Below, in pieces: positions 49,740 to 60,710 of a DNA stretch of 64,000 bases (position 1 is the stretch's first letter; each line of letters opens with the position of its first letter). Position numbers and translations under genes: made by a program. Origin of the DNA: Thunnus maccoyii (taxonomy: Eukaryota; Chordata; Actinopteri; Scombriformes; Scombridae); the NCBI RefSeq assembly GCF_910596095.1, contig NC_056538.1, positions 16,106,501 to 16,170,500 of the forward strand, in the 5' to 3' direction. The notes beneath the pieces are model-generated. The model did no database searches. It was not told the origin of the DNA and saw only the letters and a list, made by a program, of their open reading frames with translations.

Positions 49740-49862
49740 ATGGAACTAACATGTCCATACCTGAGCACACCAGAGGAGAGATTCCTGGCTGTGCTCGGAG
49801 TCATCGGAATTGTACTCAACCTCCTACTTCTTGTTTTTGTCTATATATACACCTCCATCTGA
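49740..49862 (+). CDS. TUNAR-like microprotein, copy B (40 codons)
   Basis: Complete frame ATG 49740 to TGA 49862: a short N-terminus (MELTCPYLSTPEERFLAV) followed by the hydrophobic tail LGVIGIVLNLLLLVFVYIYT and two last residues. The tail matches copy A at most positions and the differences are conservative (I/V, V/L), while the linking DNA differs at many third positions; this suggests protein-level constraint. The acidic N-terminal stretch of copy A is almost gone; only PEER remains. Start context is weak (T at -3). An acceptor-like TTTTCAG lies at about 49698-49704, so it could be an alternative last exon of the copy A transcript or a separate small gene. Function unknown, presumably a single-pass ER or membrane peptide. 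Confidence 0.65.
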   Translation: MELTCPYLSTPEERFLAVLGVIGIVLNLLLLVFVYIYTSI

Positions 49863-49994
49863 TATATGTGCTTCCTCTCCACCTACAGTATCAGTTATGA
49901 GATGAACCTGCCAAACCTAACTGCACCTGTACCAAACAGCCAGGGGTGCCAGTGATTGTATGTACGTACATTTAGTATGTTCTATAGCCACAAT

Positions 49995-50035
49995 CTCTAG
50001 CTATTCTTGGGATTATATGTAATATACAGAGCTCA
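49995..50035 (+). pseudogene. Possible TUNAR-like relic after copy B
   Basis: CTAGCTATTCTTGGGATTATA (49998-50018) reads LAILGII, matching LAVLGVI of copy B and LAVLGII of copy A, then degenerates. Too short to be certain. Confidence 0.25.
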
Positions 50036-50289
50036 GGAGAAGGAGGTTTGTTCACTGACCAACTTACAATAGAAATACACTTTCAAAGACACTTTTTTGT
50101 GGAAATGTATGTCCTGCAATTAGTGTTTTAGTTGTCTTTCACATATGTGCATCATAAGCTTGCATTGCTATAATCTTTATTATGCTTTGACCAAAATAAC
50201 TGATGCAAAGACTGCCTTCTTTGCTGTAATTTGTCTGTTTGTTCTACACGCCTGTTGATGTTACAAGTAGAAAGCACCCAAATTTGGAA

Positions 50290-50799
50290 ATGGATGGTGT
50301 CAACAACAAAGATCCCTCTGTGGAAGGTCAGTACCACAGAATAATGGTCTATGTTCTGGTGTCATGTTTCTGTGATTGGATCTCTAAACCAGCCACGGAG
50401 CATCATCAAAGAAGGCAAAGTGTGGAACTGAGACAATGTCACACAAATCAAGATGGTGTACTATTGCAGTGCAATACAAAGGCATGGAATAGTAACAAAG
50501 AAATCGTGCAGAACTGGCGAGGATTGCCTAAAAAAAGAGGACATAAAACCTCTGTGCAAGGCCTCACCATCTGTCTCGAAACTCGTCAAGGCATGAAAAA
50601 CTCCCTGGGATTGGGTTACAACATTTCCATTGGAGCAGCATGTCACTATGGGTATGATTTAAAGTCTAAGCGCTGTGCCTCTGATGGAGGAGCGAACTTA
50701 AATGCAGTTGACAGGCGAGCAGGAAGGACTGGTCTGAATCTACACTTCATCCTTGTCATTCTCTTTTCCACCAACAAGCTAACGCCAGAGAAGACATAG
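50290..50799 (+). CDS. Unrecognised 169-codon open frame
   Basis: From ATG 50290 to TAG 50799 this is the longest AUG-started frame in the window outside hhipl1 and mobile elements. The product is polar, has several Cys and no obvious signal peptide or membrane span except a short hydrophobic run near its end (LNLHFILVILF). I recognise no family. It lies 430 bp after copy B on the same strand and could be part of the same transcript's 3' region. Base composition is more balanced than its flanks. It may be a chance frame, an old transposon fragment or a real lineage-specific gene. Confidence 0.2.
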   Translation: MDGVNNKDPSVEGQYHRIMVYVLVSCFCDWISKPATEHHQRRQSVELRQCHTNQDGVLLQCNTKAWNSNKEIVQNWRGLPKKRGHKTSVQGLTICLETRQGMKNSLGLGYNISIGAACHYGYDLKSKRCASDGGANLNAVDRRAGRTGLNLHFILVILFSTNKLTPEKT

Positions 50800-51439
50800 T
50801 AGTGAGAGGACCCACATGAGCAGCAAGTGTCATTTCACATAGCACAATACTTTTATATTTACACACATGCATCAGTCAGAGGTACTAGGGAAGACACAAT
50901 GACGAAAACCCCCCAAAACATTTGGTTTTCCACATTGAACTCTGACTGCTCACTTAACTGCAATTTTACATGTCGGCTTGTGAGACTAAGTATTGAGATT
51001 TTGCATTGTAAGATTCCTTGTTACATTGTGTGTGTATGCTCGTAGTTTTAGTATCAGTTTACCTTTGAGTGTTTCGTTTGAACTGGTTTTGCAAGCAGAC
51101 CTGAGAGTCACAACATCGGGATGAAACACAACAGATGTCTCTAGATATATGAGGGTTCTAGTGGCCACAGTCTATCTTTGTGTAGACGGTCATCTTCAGA
51201 TACAGATTTTAAATATTTCCATGGCCATGTTTACAGAATGCTGGATGAACAAGTATTCACCATTTGCCTGCTGGAATAATTAGCTTTTATTAATAATGAT
51301 TAGTTGCTTTGTTGAATACCAAAACAGTGAAGAGGACAAATAAAAAAGGTACGTATTGGATTTGCTTGTAATGCATAAGCAACTTAATGCCTTAGGACTC
51401 TGTTTCACATCTTCTCAATTGCAAATACACACACATTTG
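50800..51439. other. No recognised gene; candidate poly(A) signal
   Basis: AATAAA occurs at 51339-51344, a possible 3' end for a transcript carrying copy B. Nothing else recognised. Confidence 0.3.
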
Positions 51440-51999
51440 TACTTCTATACTTGAGGACGTTCACTTACATATTGTATTTACCTCTAACCTTAGCTTTCAC
51501 ATGCCTGACCCCAAATCTCTATGTAACTATAACCTAAACCTGATTCTAACCTTAAAGTTAAACTGAGATTTATCACAAATTCAGGTTTTATTTTAATCGC
51601 TCGGGTGATCATTTCTATCAGCTATGCTAACAATGTCCTCACCAAAATGATTGCTGAGATCTGGGAACACAGTGGCATTAATAAAAATCCAGTGCAGCAG
51701 AGTACACAAAGTTAGTCAAACTTATTATTACCCAAATTGTTGTTACCATGCTTCACTCAGTTTTTCTGCACAACGAGGGATTATTAGCAGCAGGGAAGTT
51801 TCCTTTTGGTAGCTATCTAGTGAAACTGTCGGCTACTGCTACTGTTTCTTGCCCTGTTATTCTCATCAATGCAATATCAGCAATTACTTTGGTCACTCTT
51901 AATCGTTTCCACGCTTTGAAGAAGCGAGAACTAAAGGCTGAAATGCCTGCACTTTCCAAAACCTTCCTCACTAAATGGGTCCTCACAAAGATAGAAGTA
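51440..51999. mobile_element. Probable non-autonomous transposon with inverted ends
   Basis: Left end TACTTCTATACTTGAGGAC (51440-51458) is inverted at the right as GTCCTCACAAAGATAGAAGTA (51979-51999). The left interior has CTAACCTTAGC/CCTAAACCTGATTCTAACC text common in a dispersed fish repeat. The 91-codon frame inside (51748-52023) shows no transposase motif. Confidence 0.5.
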
Positions 52000-52958
52000 A
52001 GCACTCACATGCTCGCTACTTAGATCTCTCTTCATGAGTTTAATTTTACACCATCTTTCAGCACACATCAGGAGATTTGATGTTAGCATGCTGAGATAGA
52101 TGTGACTTGTGCATTTACTTCCTGTCACATCTAATAACTGTACAGTGGAGTTTGTTGAGCTAAATCCATTTTAAGTGTGCACCAAAGCACAGTATGAGCC
52201 ACCTTCGGTTCGCTAGACATCTGCTGTCAGACGGTGACAGTCGAAGCAGCAGCTGTGCGACTGTGAGACACATTTGAATATACTTTGACTAAAGTACTGG
52301 AGATATTTTGGTCCACTTTGTACTGCCTCAGAGGGGTTACTTGTTGCAAAAAAAAAAAAAAAAAAATACACACACACACTCTTAGCTATTTAGCTCAGGT
52401 TTACTCAGATACAGGCCATGGTTTTGCCAATGTGGGTTTACAAAGACCAACAGAAAAATATATTTTTAGACTGAAAAAAGCAAAAGACATTTATTTTGAG
52501 CCTATAATCAGTCTTTTTAACTTGACAATGCTCATGCCAAAATGATTAAAATGTGTATCCAAGAATAGTTTTATTGTTTATTTAAGCCCAGACCCTAAAA
52601 GGCTGAGTTATAGTATAGTAGGCCTGAAAATGAATAACATCGATTTTTAGACTGTTTTGTTTGTTTCCTGTAGCCATGGTCACGGAGAACCCTCGGACAT
52701 GTTGGCAACGGCAGTGTAACTGGTATTTTATTGAAGTCCAGTATTATCCCAACATATTGGCTTTTGATAAGTCCATAGTCTGCCTGGGATACATACAACC
52801 ATGTTTTCTGCATGAAGTTCAAGTTTTCGGTTAAGACCAGTTTTAACATGACAGACTCACTGCCGAGCAGACCAATGAAAGCAGAGCGCCCACAAGGCAA
52901 GTCCTGGCCATCTGCTGTCCCCACAGACACCCAGCCACCTCCTCAACGTACACACACG

Positions 52959-52999
<41 letters not shown>

Positions 53000-53681
53000 A
53001 GCATGGACTTTCATCTAACAATTCAACATAATTTTCCACTTTGCATTCAAATACAGAGTTTTAGATTGTTCAAGATTTATTTTGATGCATGTTTATGTTT
53101 TTTTAATCATTCTACAAGTTAAATAGGCTACTATGTGCACACACATTATGTTATGGAAAAAGCCTCCGGTGCCACAGAGAAAACAGGCGCATCAGAGCAC
53201 ACCTGGGACTGCACTGCTATTGCCCCAAGCCTGAAATATTAAAACACTGAAAACAAGGTGACAATGGTCAAAGACAAAATGTTCATTCTGAGTCTGAGCC
53301 AGTCAGCGTCTGTGTTATGTTCAGCCAAGGCAAAGGATGGATTCTCATGTTTTTTCATGATGCATAAGCTGAAATGATTTTTTAGCCTGACAGGGCATAT
53401 TGGACACAGCCTGTCTTAGACTAGAGAGAAAATCATGGAGAAAAGAAGCAGCTTGAGATATTTTAATTTAAAAATATTTTAATTCAGCAACAAAGCTGGA
53501 TAATATTTAGGAAAAATAAATATTTTTTTTAGCGATTAAAAATAATCTTGCGTGGGAAGGCAAAATTGGGGCATGACAGGTTCCAGTTTTACACTGTATG
53601 ATGTATTATAGCTGCAGCACAGTTCCCAGTTCACAGTACCCAGGGGAAAGTGTTGGTGCCTTTTACAGGTCCTGACATTCA

Positions 53682-53734
<53 letters not shown>

Positions 53735-54618
53735 GAGATACATTTTGTTTGTTTTACACATAACTTTTTATTCAACTTCAGATTACTTCCCGAGCAGGGT
53801 CTGAGAAATGATCCCTTAATCAAAGTTTTGAGTGATATTTAGATAGTGACTGACATTCCAGGACAGGAGCTGCTGCAGTACCAGCTGAGCATGCTGTAGA
53901 TCTGTGATGGCAGATGTCCAGAATGTCTACCCCACTGTTCATGTTTGCTTCTATCAGCAAGTAATAAAAGCTGTATTGTCTAAGGAAAGAAACTGCGTCC
54001 TCACATTTTATCTATTTATGATGAAGAAACAGTTTGTTAAATACCTTGAAAGGTCCCATTGAAAAGGATGCTGTGAAATCTGGTGTACTTTCATGTAATG
54101 TTTATATATATAATATATAGTTAAAGCAATGCCAATAAAAATGAAAAACATCACTTTCAAGGAGTTACAGTTTTTTATATAATGGAAAATAGACACACTG
54201 AATTTCTCACCTGCAACATGTGTTTTCACAACATTGTTCTAGAGAAAACCTTCAGTTTCAGGGTTCTGGCTCACTGTCACACTATCAGGGCTTACTGGGT
54301 CACTTCTGATCATGACAAGTGTTAGCTGTGAAAAAGGCCTATAATTTTGGTCATCTCATCCACTGGAGAGTGGATGAGTGGTCAAACGTTATGCTAATGT
54401 ATCTCAGGGTGGTCCAGTGACACTGAGATTCTTAATAAAATTAAGTCAAAACTTAACACTGTTGAATTGAGAATTTGCACATTGCATAGCTTTTTTAATG
54501 TTGGTATTGATATTTTTGTCTACTTGGGGATTTTACCTGTTAGTCAACATCTGTCATATTCAGCAAAAAATGACTTGAAAAAGCATCTGAAGCTTTTCTT
54601 GTTGGATGAAATATGAGT
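52000..54618. other. Intergenic with microsatellites
   Basis: Poly(A) at 52348-52366, (CA)n at 52949-53000 and (TA)n at 53684-53731. No gene recognised. Confidence 0.6.
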
Positions 54619-54987
54619 AGAGCTTCAACGAGTAGTTGATTAATCGATTAGTTGCCAACTATTAAATTAATTGCCAATTATTTAATCAATTAATTGTTTT
54701 GAGTCTATTTTTAAGAAGAAAACTACCAAATTCTCAAATTCTAGCTTATCAAATATGAATATTTGCTGGTTTCTTTAGTCTTCTTTTACAGTAAACTGAA
54801 TATCTTTGGGTTGTGGATTGTTGGTCGGGACAAAACTACACATTTGACATTAGGCTTTGGGAAACTGTAATCAATATTTTTCACCGTTTTCTGACATTTT
54901 ATGGACCAAACAACTAATTGATTACTGTAATTGAGAAAATAATGGACAGATTAATCAATAATGAAAATAATCAACAGTTGCAGCCCT
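54619..54987. mobile_element. MITE with AGGGCTGCAAC-type ends
   Basis: The left end AGAGCTTCAACGAGTAGTTG (54619-54638) and the right end CAACAGTTGCAGCCCT (54972-54987) are imperfect inverted repeats; both are next to ATTAATCGAT-like blocks. AAATATGA at the left and AAATATAG at the right may be a decayed 8-bp target duplication, which would fit a hAT element. Internal text is AT-rich and non-coding. This is a familiar teleost repeat. Confidence 0.75.
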
Positions 54988-55714
54988 AAATATAGGACTG
55001 ATTTTGAGCTGTTTTTCTACTAGCTGGCGTGTTTTGCATATTGTTTTTGTACATTGATTTATAAGTTACCAACAAATGAGGAGTGAAGATGCACATACGC
55101 TTAGCTGCACCTTGTTATGTACACATTTGACATGGGTTACATATAATTTATGGAAAATGTGTAGGTTTATAGATCATATTTGCCATTTTCAGACTCGTAT
55201 TTTACCTGCTGCCCTGCTGCCTCTTGTCTCCAGGCATATCAGGGAGCATCTAAGTCCTTTCAGCAGACATAATAATCAAACTGAGCAACCATCCTAACTA
55301 CTTCAAATTCTGTTCATTCAGGGATGATCTTTGATATGCGTCAGAGTACCTCAAACATGGCCAACATCCAGTTTAGTTATGTATTCACAGTTTCACTTTT
55401 TATCTGGATTCAACTTGAGTGCTCGGTGCTCTTATACCCTTCAGCTCCTCTGAGGGTTTTTCCTCTTGTTTATTCTTCTGGCTTGTCAGTGGGATGCATC
55501 TTAATTCCATGTTGTCTTGAATGCACTAGCAGTATGAGAACAAGGTTATCACCCACGGAGCAGAGCTCGTTTTAAGTAGTGTAGTTGCTTTGGCAGACCT
55601 GTGCTGTTGTGTGCAGCCATGCTCAGCCAGCCAGATAAACTAACAGTGTGTCCTCAGGCGCCCTATGACACAGCCACTGACTTGGCTAATATGGGTGGCT
55701 GCCCTCTGCACACA

Positions 55715-55765
<51 letters not shown>

Positions 55766-57612
55766 CACAACACAAATGCGAACATGCATACACACAAACA
55801 GACTCATACGCACCAGCCTATAATCTCTAGCAAAGATCTGACTACTGCTCAAATGTAAAATCTAGTGTGACTTAATATCTACCTTTTTCCTGTTCTCCTC
55901 TACCCTCTGCACCCTCTGCACCACAAACATTTATGATCTTCTCTCAGCGCCTCAGTCCATTGTTTGCTGAGATCCTATTTTAGTCTTTAGTTAGTTTGCC
56001 AGCTCAAGCATGAACTCCATCCCTGGCTTTAAGCCTCAAGCAACTATCACTGGAACAAGGAAAGATGTTTTATGTAAACAGTAATATAATGTCCTATTTG
56101 CCTGTTGAGTGTAACAATTCCCTCAGAAGTTCACCCAGGCTTGAAGGGAAAATACCCACTGAGTCACATAGGTTTCTGCTCATGTTTATTGTTTCTTAGC
56201 TACTTCAGATGCACCTAGAGCTCAGTTTAATGCACAAGCTACAATGTGTCTACAAAGATCTAAGTCATTTACATGATATTTTCTTATATATATTAATATT
56301 TTCTTCCTCATAGCTTTATGAGAAAATGTGGATGGTGTGACTACTTCATAGGATATCAGTACTAATATGTTCATATTTCTATTTGTCAATCACTGTTTTT
56401 CCTTATTTTGTACAAATGAATAGTTTTCTTTTCTATGTTGTTACTGTTATTTTAGCTCAATTTCTTTATAATTGGGAGTGATTGGAAGGATTAGACATTG
56501 TGACATTACCATCATCACCATCATCATCTTTGGGATGGTGTTGTTTTTCTGTGTTGTTGATTACATTGACATTTCAGTCCTAATGGTGTTTTTAGTGTTT
56601 GCTCCCATTCCTAATTACTTATCACTCATGCAGCCTTCGAGGGAGCTCAGAGAACTGCTGGAACTGGGCGATGAACACGCACACACACACACATACACAC
56701 ACACACACTGGAAAGAGAAATAGTAGATATCAGGGGATGAGAGAAACGCTTTTTTAGCTGAAAAGCTGCTCTCTCAAATGAAGATAGCACATTCTCATGT
56801 CTCTGGGGTCTCATTATTCTTTCGTCATCCCATGAGAGTCCCTGATCAATTGATTAATCGAATCTTTTACTCCCTCTATGGTCTGCTACCTCTGTCCCAG
56901 TAAGGGAGGAAGGACAAAGATCTGCTTGTTCCCTGAACATACAGTGAGACATTATTATTCCAATGGTTTGGGAGAATTTAATCAAGGTTCAAAAATGACG
57001 GATGGAGGGAAGATAAGCCTACAGGCGAGATGATGATACAGTTCAATACAGTTCGACGTCATTTACAGCAAATGGAAAGAACATAAATTCAACTTCTGTA
57101 CTGCTGAGTGACAAGTACGGGATAAATTAATCCTCTTTTTGGCAATTAAGAGCAGTATTCACACAGATTTTGAATAAACAAACCTAATCTCACCTGAACT
57201 TAAAGCTTATTTTTTCTCATAATTAAGTGAAATGATCATTCACATGGACTTAAACTGCTGGCATTAGATGACAAATGGTTTGAAGGAGCTCATCTTTGAC
57301 CCTAATTAACACCTCACCTCTACCCCTCAGCATTGCCTGTAATAAAGCCTCAATGGATCTTTATTATCAAGGGGCTCCAATGGCAAACAATCTGTTCTTC
57401 CAACTGCTTTAAATATGATTGATGTGAATCAACATTACACTATGTGTGTATGTATGTGTCTGTCTGTCTGTGAACAATGGTGTACAAAGGTAAACAAATT
57501 CCCAAAAGTGTTTGGCAAGACAGCGGCAGATAGTTCAGTATGACCAGATTTCACTTACAGACAGAACAATGATCCGAATGCACGCACACACACACAAATA
57601 AGAGGGCACATG
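54988..57612. other. Intergenic with (CA)n; upstream region of copy C
   Basis: (CA)n at 55711-55764 and 56678-56710. The 57290-57430 stretch (TAATTAACACC, then balanced sequence to AATATGATTGATG) has the look of a conserved non-coding element but nothing proves it. Frames in 55076-56723 show no family features. Confidence 0.4.
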
Positions 57613-57636
57613 TGACGTCACCATCAAGTATTTAAG
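57613..57636 (+). promoter_or_regulatory. CRE plus TATA-like core promoter of copy C
   Basis: A perfect palindromic CRE, TGACGTCA, lies at 57613-57620, followed by a TATA-like TATTTAAG at 57629-57636. A start site about 25-30 bp further (57660-57665) would give a 5' UTR of about 350 nt before ATG 58012. A CRE directly next to a TATA box is the arrangement of many cAMP/calcium-responsive neuronal and endocrine genes (established); its use here is inferred. Confidence 0.55.
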
Positions 57637-58011
57637 GGAAGGTCCTCTTCACTCCCTCGGTAACATTACCCACCAGACACACACACACACACAGAAACAC
57701 ACAAGCCACTATATTTGACCTGACACAGAAATACAGTGGCCAGGCAGCAGAGCAGCTTCTTGGCCTTGTGTGACAGTCTCAGCGACTCAAAACAGCATCC
57801 CTTTATACTCTCATTTATCACAGACCCCTGGGTCTCTGGAGTACTGATAGAAGAGGATAAAGAAGACTTTGAAATCTAAGAGCTACCAGTGCCACACAGA
57901 GTACTGTCAGTCATCGCCCGTGTGAATATTTGGATCTATTTATTTTGAGACTGGACGGGATTAGGTTAAATTAGTTTTTACTGCTATCTCAGTAAGTTTG
58001 GAGGAATATAA

Positions 58012-58639
58012 ATGGAGCCCATGACGGAAGAGAGTGATAACAAAGGAAGGAAAAACAGCTGTGAGGTAAATTTTTAAACATAAAACATTTTAAACATAAA
58101 CTTTCTTCTTCTCATCACTTAGATTTTTTTCTCTGCTTAAAAAATATATGGTGGTTGATACACTTTTATCACTGTATTGATCAGAATGGAATAAAGTACA
58201 CATATGAAATACAATAGACTCAAATATAATCCTTTAACTATCATGTTTATAAATGAATTAAACACAATGCTCATGTGGAAGGACATGAAATGTTTGCAGA
58301 TACTGAGTTAACTGCAAACTGCGGCATAGTACAGAATACCTTTAGAAGATAATTATGCCTGTACTGGAGGCGCCACCAGGTGGCTGTAAACTGTCACTAC
58401 ACCAAAGGTAATTTAATAATTCTTGCCGTGAGTACATGTGAATCATACATACTGGCCACGCACTGTACCCCTCCCTCTGTATGTCTCTGTATCTGCAGGT
58501 GGCTGATCCTGTAAGCATGCTCTCTAAACTGGTCTGGTGCAAGGTGGACCCTGAGCACATGCTCGGCCTTGTGGGTATTGTGGGCACAGTCCTCAACCTG
58601 CTGGTAGTGGTGTTGGTTTACATTTACACACCCGTCTGA
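58012..58639 (+). CDS. TUNAR-like microprotein, copy C (64 codons, two exons)
   Basis: Exon 1 coding part 58012-58065 (18 codons, MEPMTEESDNKGRKNSCE) ends at GAG with donor GTAAAT. Exon 2 58499-58639 follows acceptor TCTGTATCTGCAG; both are phase 0 and the joined frame is open to TGA. The polar, charged N-terminus is followed by a linker (residues 19-37, with KLVWCKVDPEH) and a hydrophobic tail GLVGIVGTVLNLLVVVLVYIYTPV (in two overlapping pieces, GLVGIVGTVLNLL and LVVVLVYIYTPV). The tail pattern is the same as in copies A and B. It has its own promoter (57613-57636) and poly(A) signal (58704-58709), so it looks like an independent gene 9 kb from copy A. By analogy with TUNAR it is predicted to be a tail-anchored ER-membrane microprotein; no function is known to me for this copy. 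Confidence 0.75.
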
Positions 58640-58703
58640 CATACCTGCAAACAGACTGTATATATGGATTCATGATGAAGCTGTTGACTGTTGTATGGGA
58701 TGG

Positions 58704-58709
58704 AATAAA
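58704..58709 (+). promoter_or_regulatory. Poly(A) signal of copy C
   Basis: AATAAA lies 65 bp after the TGA at 58637-58639, giving a short 3' UTR. Confidence 0.55.
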
Positions 58710-59969
58710 GACAAACAGAAGGAAGGGATGCAGGGCGCTTTGAACAAACGCGGAGTGTTTTGATGTAATACAACATAATGTAATACAAACAAGACATAGT
58801 CATGCCTATCATACCAGTATAGCATTCTTTGATAATTCACTGGATAATTCACTGGTATAGCATCTAGTTGTGTTTGTAAATGTGATTAGATTACTTAATT
58901 GAAGTCCTTTTTCACGAGGTGTTTCAAAGTTTGAGCATCACTGGACATGATTTGTTGATTTTCTGTGATAGAAACTGAGTTGCAGTATTTTAAATGCTTT
59001 GGCTCATTTTTCACAACAGTTTGCAAAACTCTTACCACAAAACCCTGTACTCCTAATTTTGTCCTCAAAATCTCACACAGCACACACAATAAAAACATAT
59101 TTATCAAATAAGGTAATAAATCACACAGAGAATCCCATTGTGTATGTTTATCACTGAATTTCATTATTACAATGAGGAAAAAATATATACTGTATACAGA
59201 AGTCTGTTTGAGTGACTTTTCAAAATTTTCATTTTTATTTATTGTATATGCTTTATTTCTGTTAATATAAATAATCAAGTGTATAGTCCAATTACAGCCA
59301 GTTTGACAAAATCATGATTGTGATTGTACTTCACTGCATAAGTTTGTTTATTCAAGACACTAAAGTACATACATTTCAGCCACTTGTAAGTTCAATCATA
59401 GTACTAGTAAAACTGTAAATTTATGTAACATAGTATTTCTCCACAGTAAAAAAATGTGTAAAACGATATGTGTTCTGTGTGTTTGCCACCATTTGTTTTG
59501 AAAATAAAGTTATGTTTGTAACCAAAAGTGCTATTGAGGAAATTCTTCAAAGTTCTTTCAAATATCTCCATCTTCCATAAAGAAAGTACAAAATAAAACA
59601 TATATTAGAACATAGATCCACACCAACAACACTGCATTATAATTTAAGAGAATTGTGACATCTGTTATTATTTAATCACAATAGCATTATTAGCATTTGG
59701 CGTCCTTAACCTATTGCAGCAGAAAAACAGCAAAAATAGAAAAAGATTTGGCGTATAAAATTTTCTGACAGTGATTCAGAAGAGTGTGTTGACTTACATC
59801 AATATGGTGGAAAACTTGGATATGACAAGTAATTTCCAAGAAAAATGTAAACCAAAGTGTAAGCTTGGCAGAAAGCTGCAAAACATGAGATCACAGGATG
59901 TGCTCCTCTTTACAAGACTATACACACACACACAGAGACAGTTCCTGACAGGTAAATTACAATCTTACA
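58710..59969. other. Intergenic, no recognised feature
   Basis: AT-rich sequence with several minus-strand frames (58895-59278, 59404-59601) lacking family features. Nothing else recognised. Confidence 0.4.
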
Positions 59970-60499
59970 TACAGTACTGTGCAAAGGTTTTAGGTATTTT
60001 GGATGTTTAGATTATTATCCATAATGTAATACTATCGGGGAGGCATCTGATCGGTCCCAAATTTATTCTGCAGCATGACAACAACCCCAAACATCCAGCC
60101 AGAGTCATAAAGAACTCTCTTCAGCAACAAGGAGTCCTGCAACAGATGGTTTGGCCCCCACAGAGCCCCGATCTCAACAGCATGGAGTCAGTCTGGGATT
60201 ATATGAAGAGACAGAAGCAACTGAGACGCCTAAATCCACAGAAGAAGTGTGGTAACTTCTCCAAGATACTTGGAACAACCTATCTGCCAAGTACCTTGAA
60301 AACCTGTGTACAAGTATACTGCGGAGAAATGCTGCTGTTTCAAAGGTAAACTGTGCTCACACAAAATATTGATTTGATTTTTTCTGTTTATTTCAATTTG
60401 TATGAAGTTAATTGATAAATAAAAAACCTATTCATGGAATTATTATTGAAAGCATCCTCACTTTACTTTTAGTGCCTAAAACCTTTGCACAGCACTGCA
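59970..60499 (+). mobile_element. Internally deleted Tc1-like element
   Basis: The ends ACAGTACTGTGCAAAGGTTT (59971-59990) and AAACCTTTGCACAGCACTG (60479-60497) are inverted repeats. Inside is only the last part of a transposase (60146-60349: WPPQSPDLNSMESVWDYMK, then LPSTLKTCVQVYCGE). At about 530 bp it is a deletion derivative that cannot move itself. It is the same family as the fragment at 2830-3222. Confidence 0.85.
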
Positions 60500-60670
60500 T
60501 ATATGCCATATATTGTGAAGCTGTTAAACATACAGTATGTATTTGTTCATATGTATAGGCATTATTTGTACACACTGAAGTTAAGCTAACATTATATTTT
60601 TTACACCTTCAGTCTCTGATATTCAATGAAAATGTACAAATAATAATGTTTAAACATCATAAGTGATATG

Positions 60671-60676
60671 TTTATT
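60671..60676 (-). promoter_or_regulatory. bloc1s3: Poly(A) signal of bloc1s3
   Basis: TTTATT on the plus strand is AATAAA on the minus strand, 35 bp after the bloc1s3 stop (60711-60713). Confidence 0.5.
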
Positions 60677-60710
60677 TTAAAAAATGCATCCTGATTCATA
60701 CTTTGATACT

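Noticed and set aside
58342..58642. Minus-strand frames over copy C exon 2
   Set aside because: Shadows of the conserved plus-strand exon.
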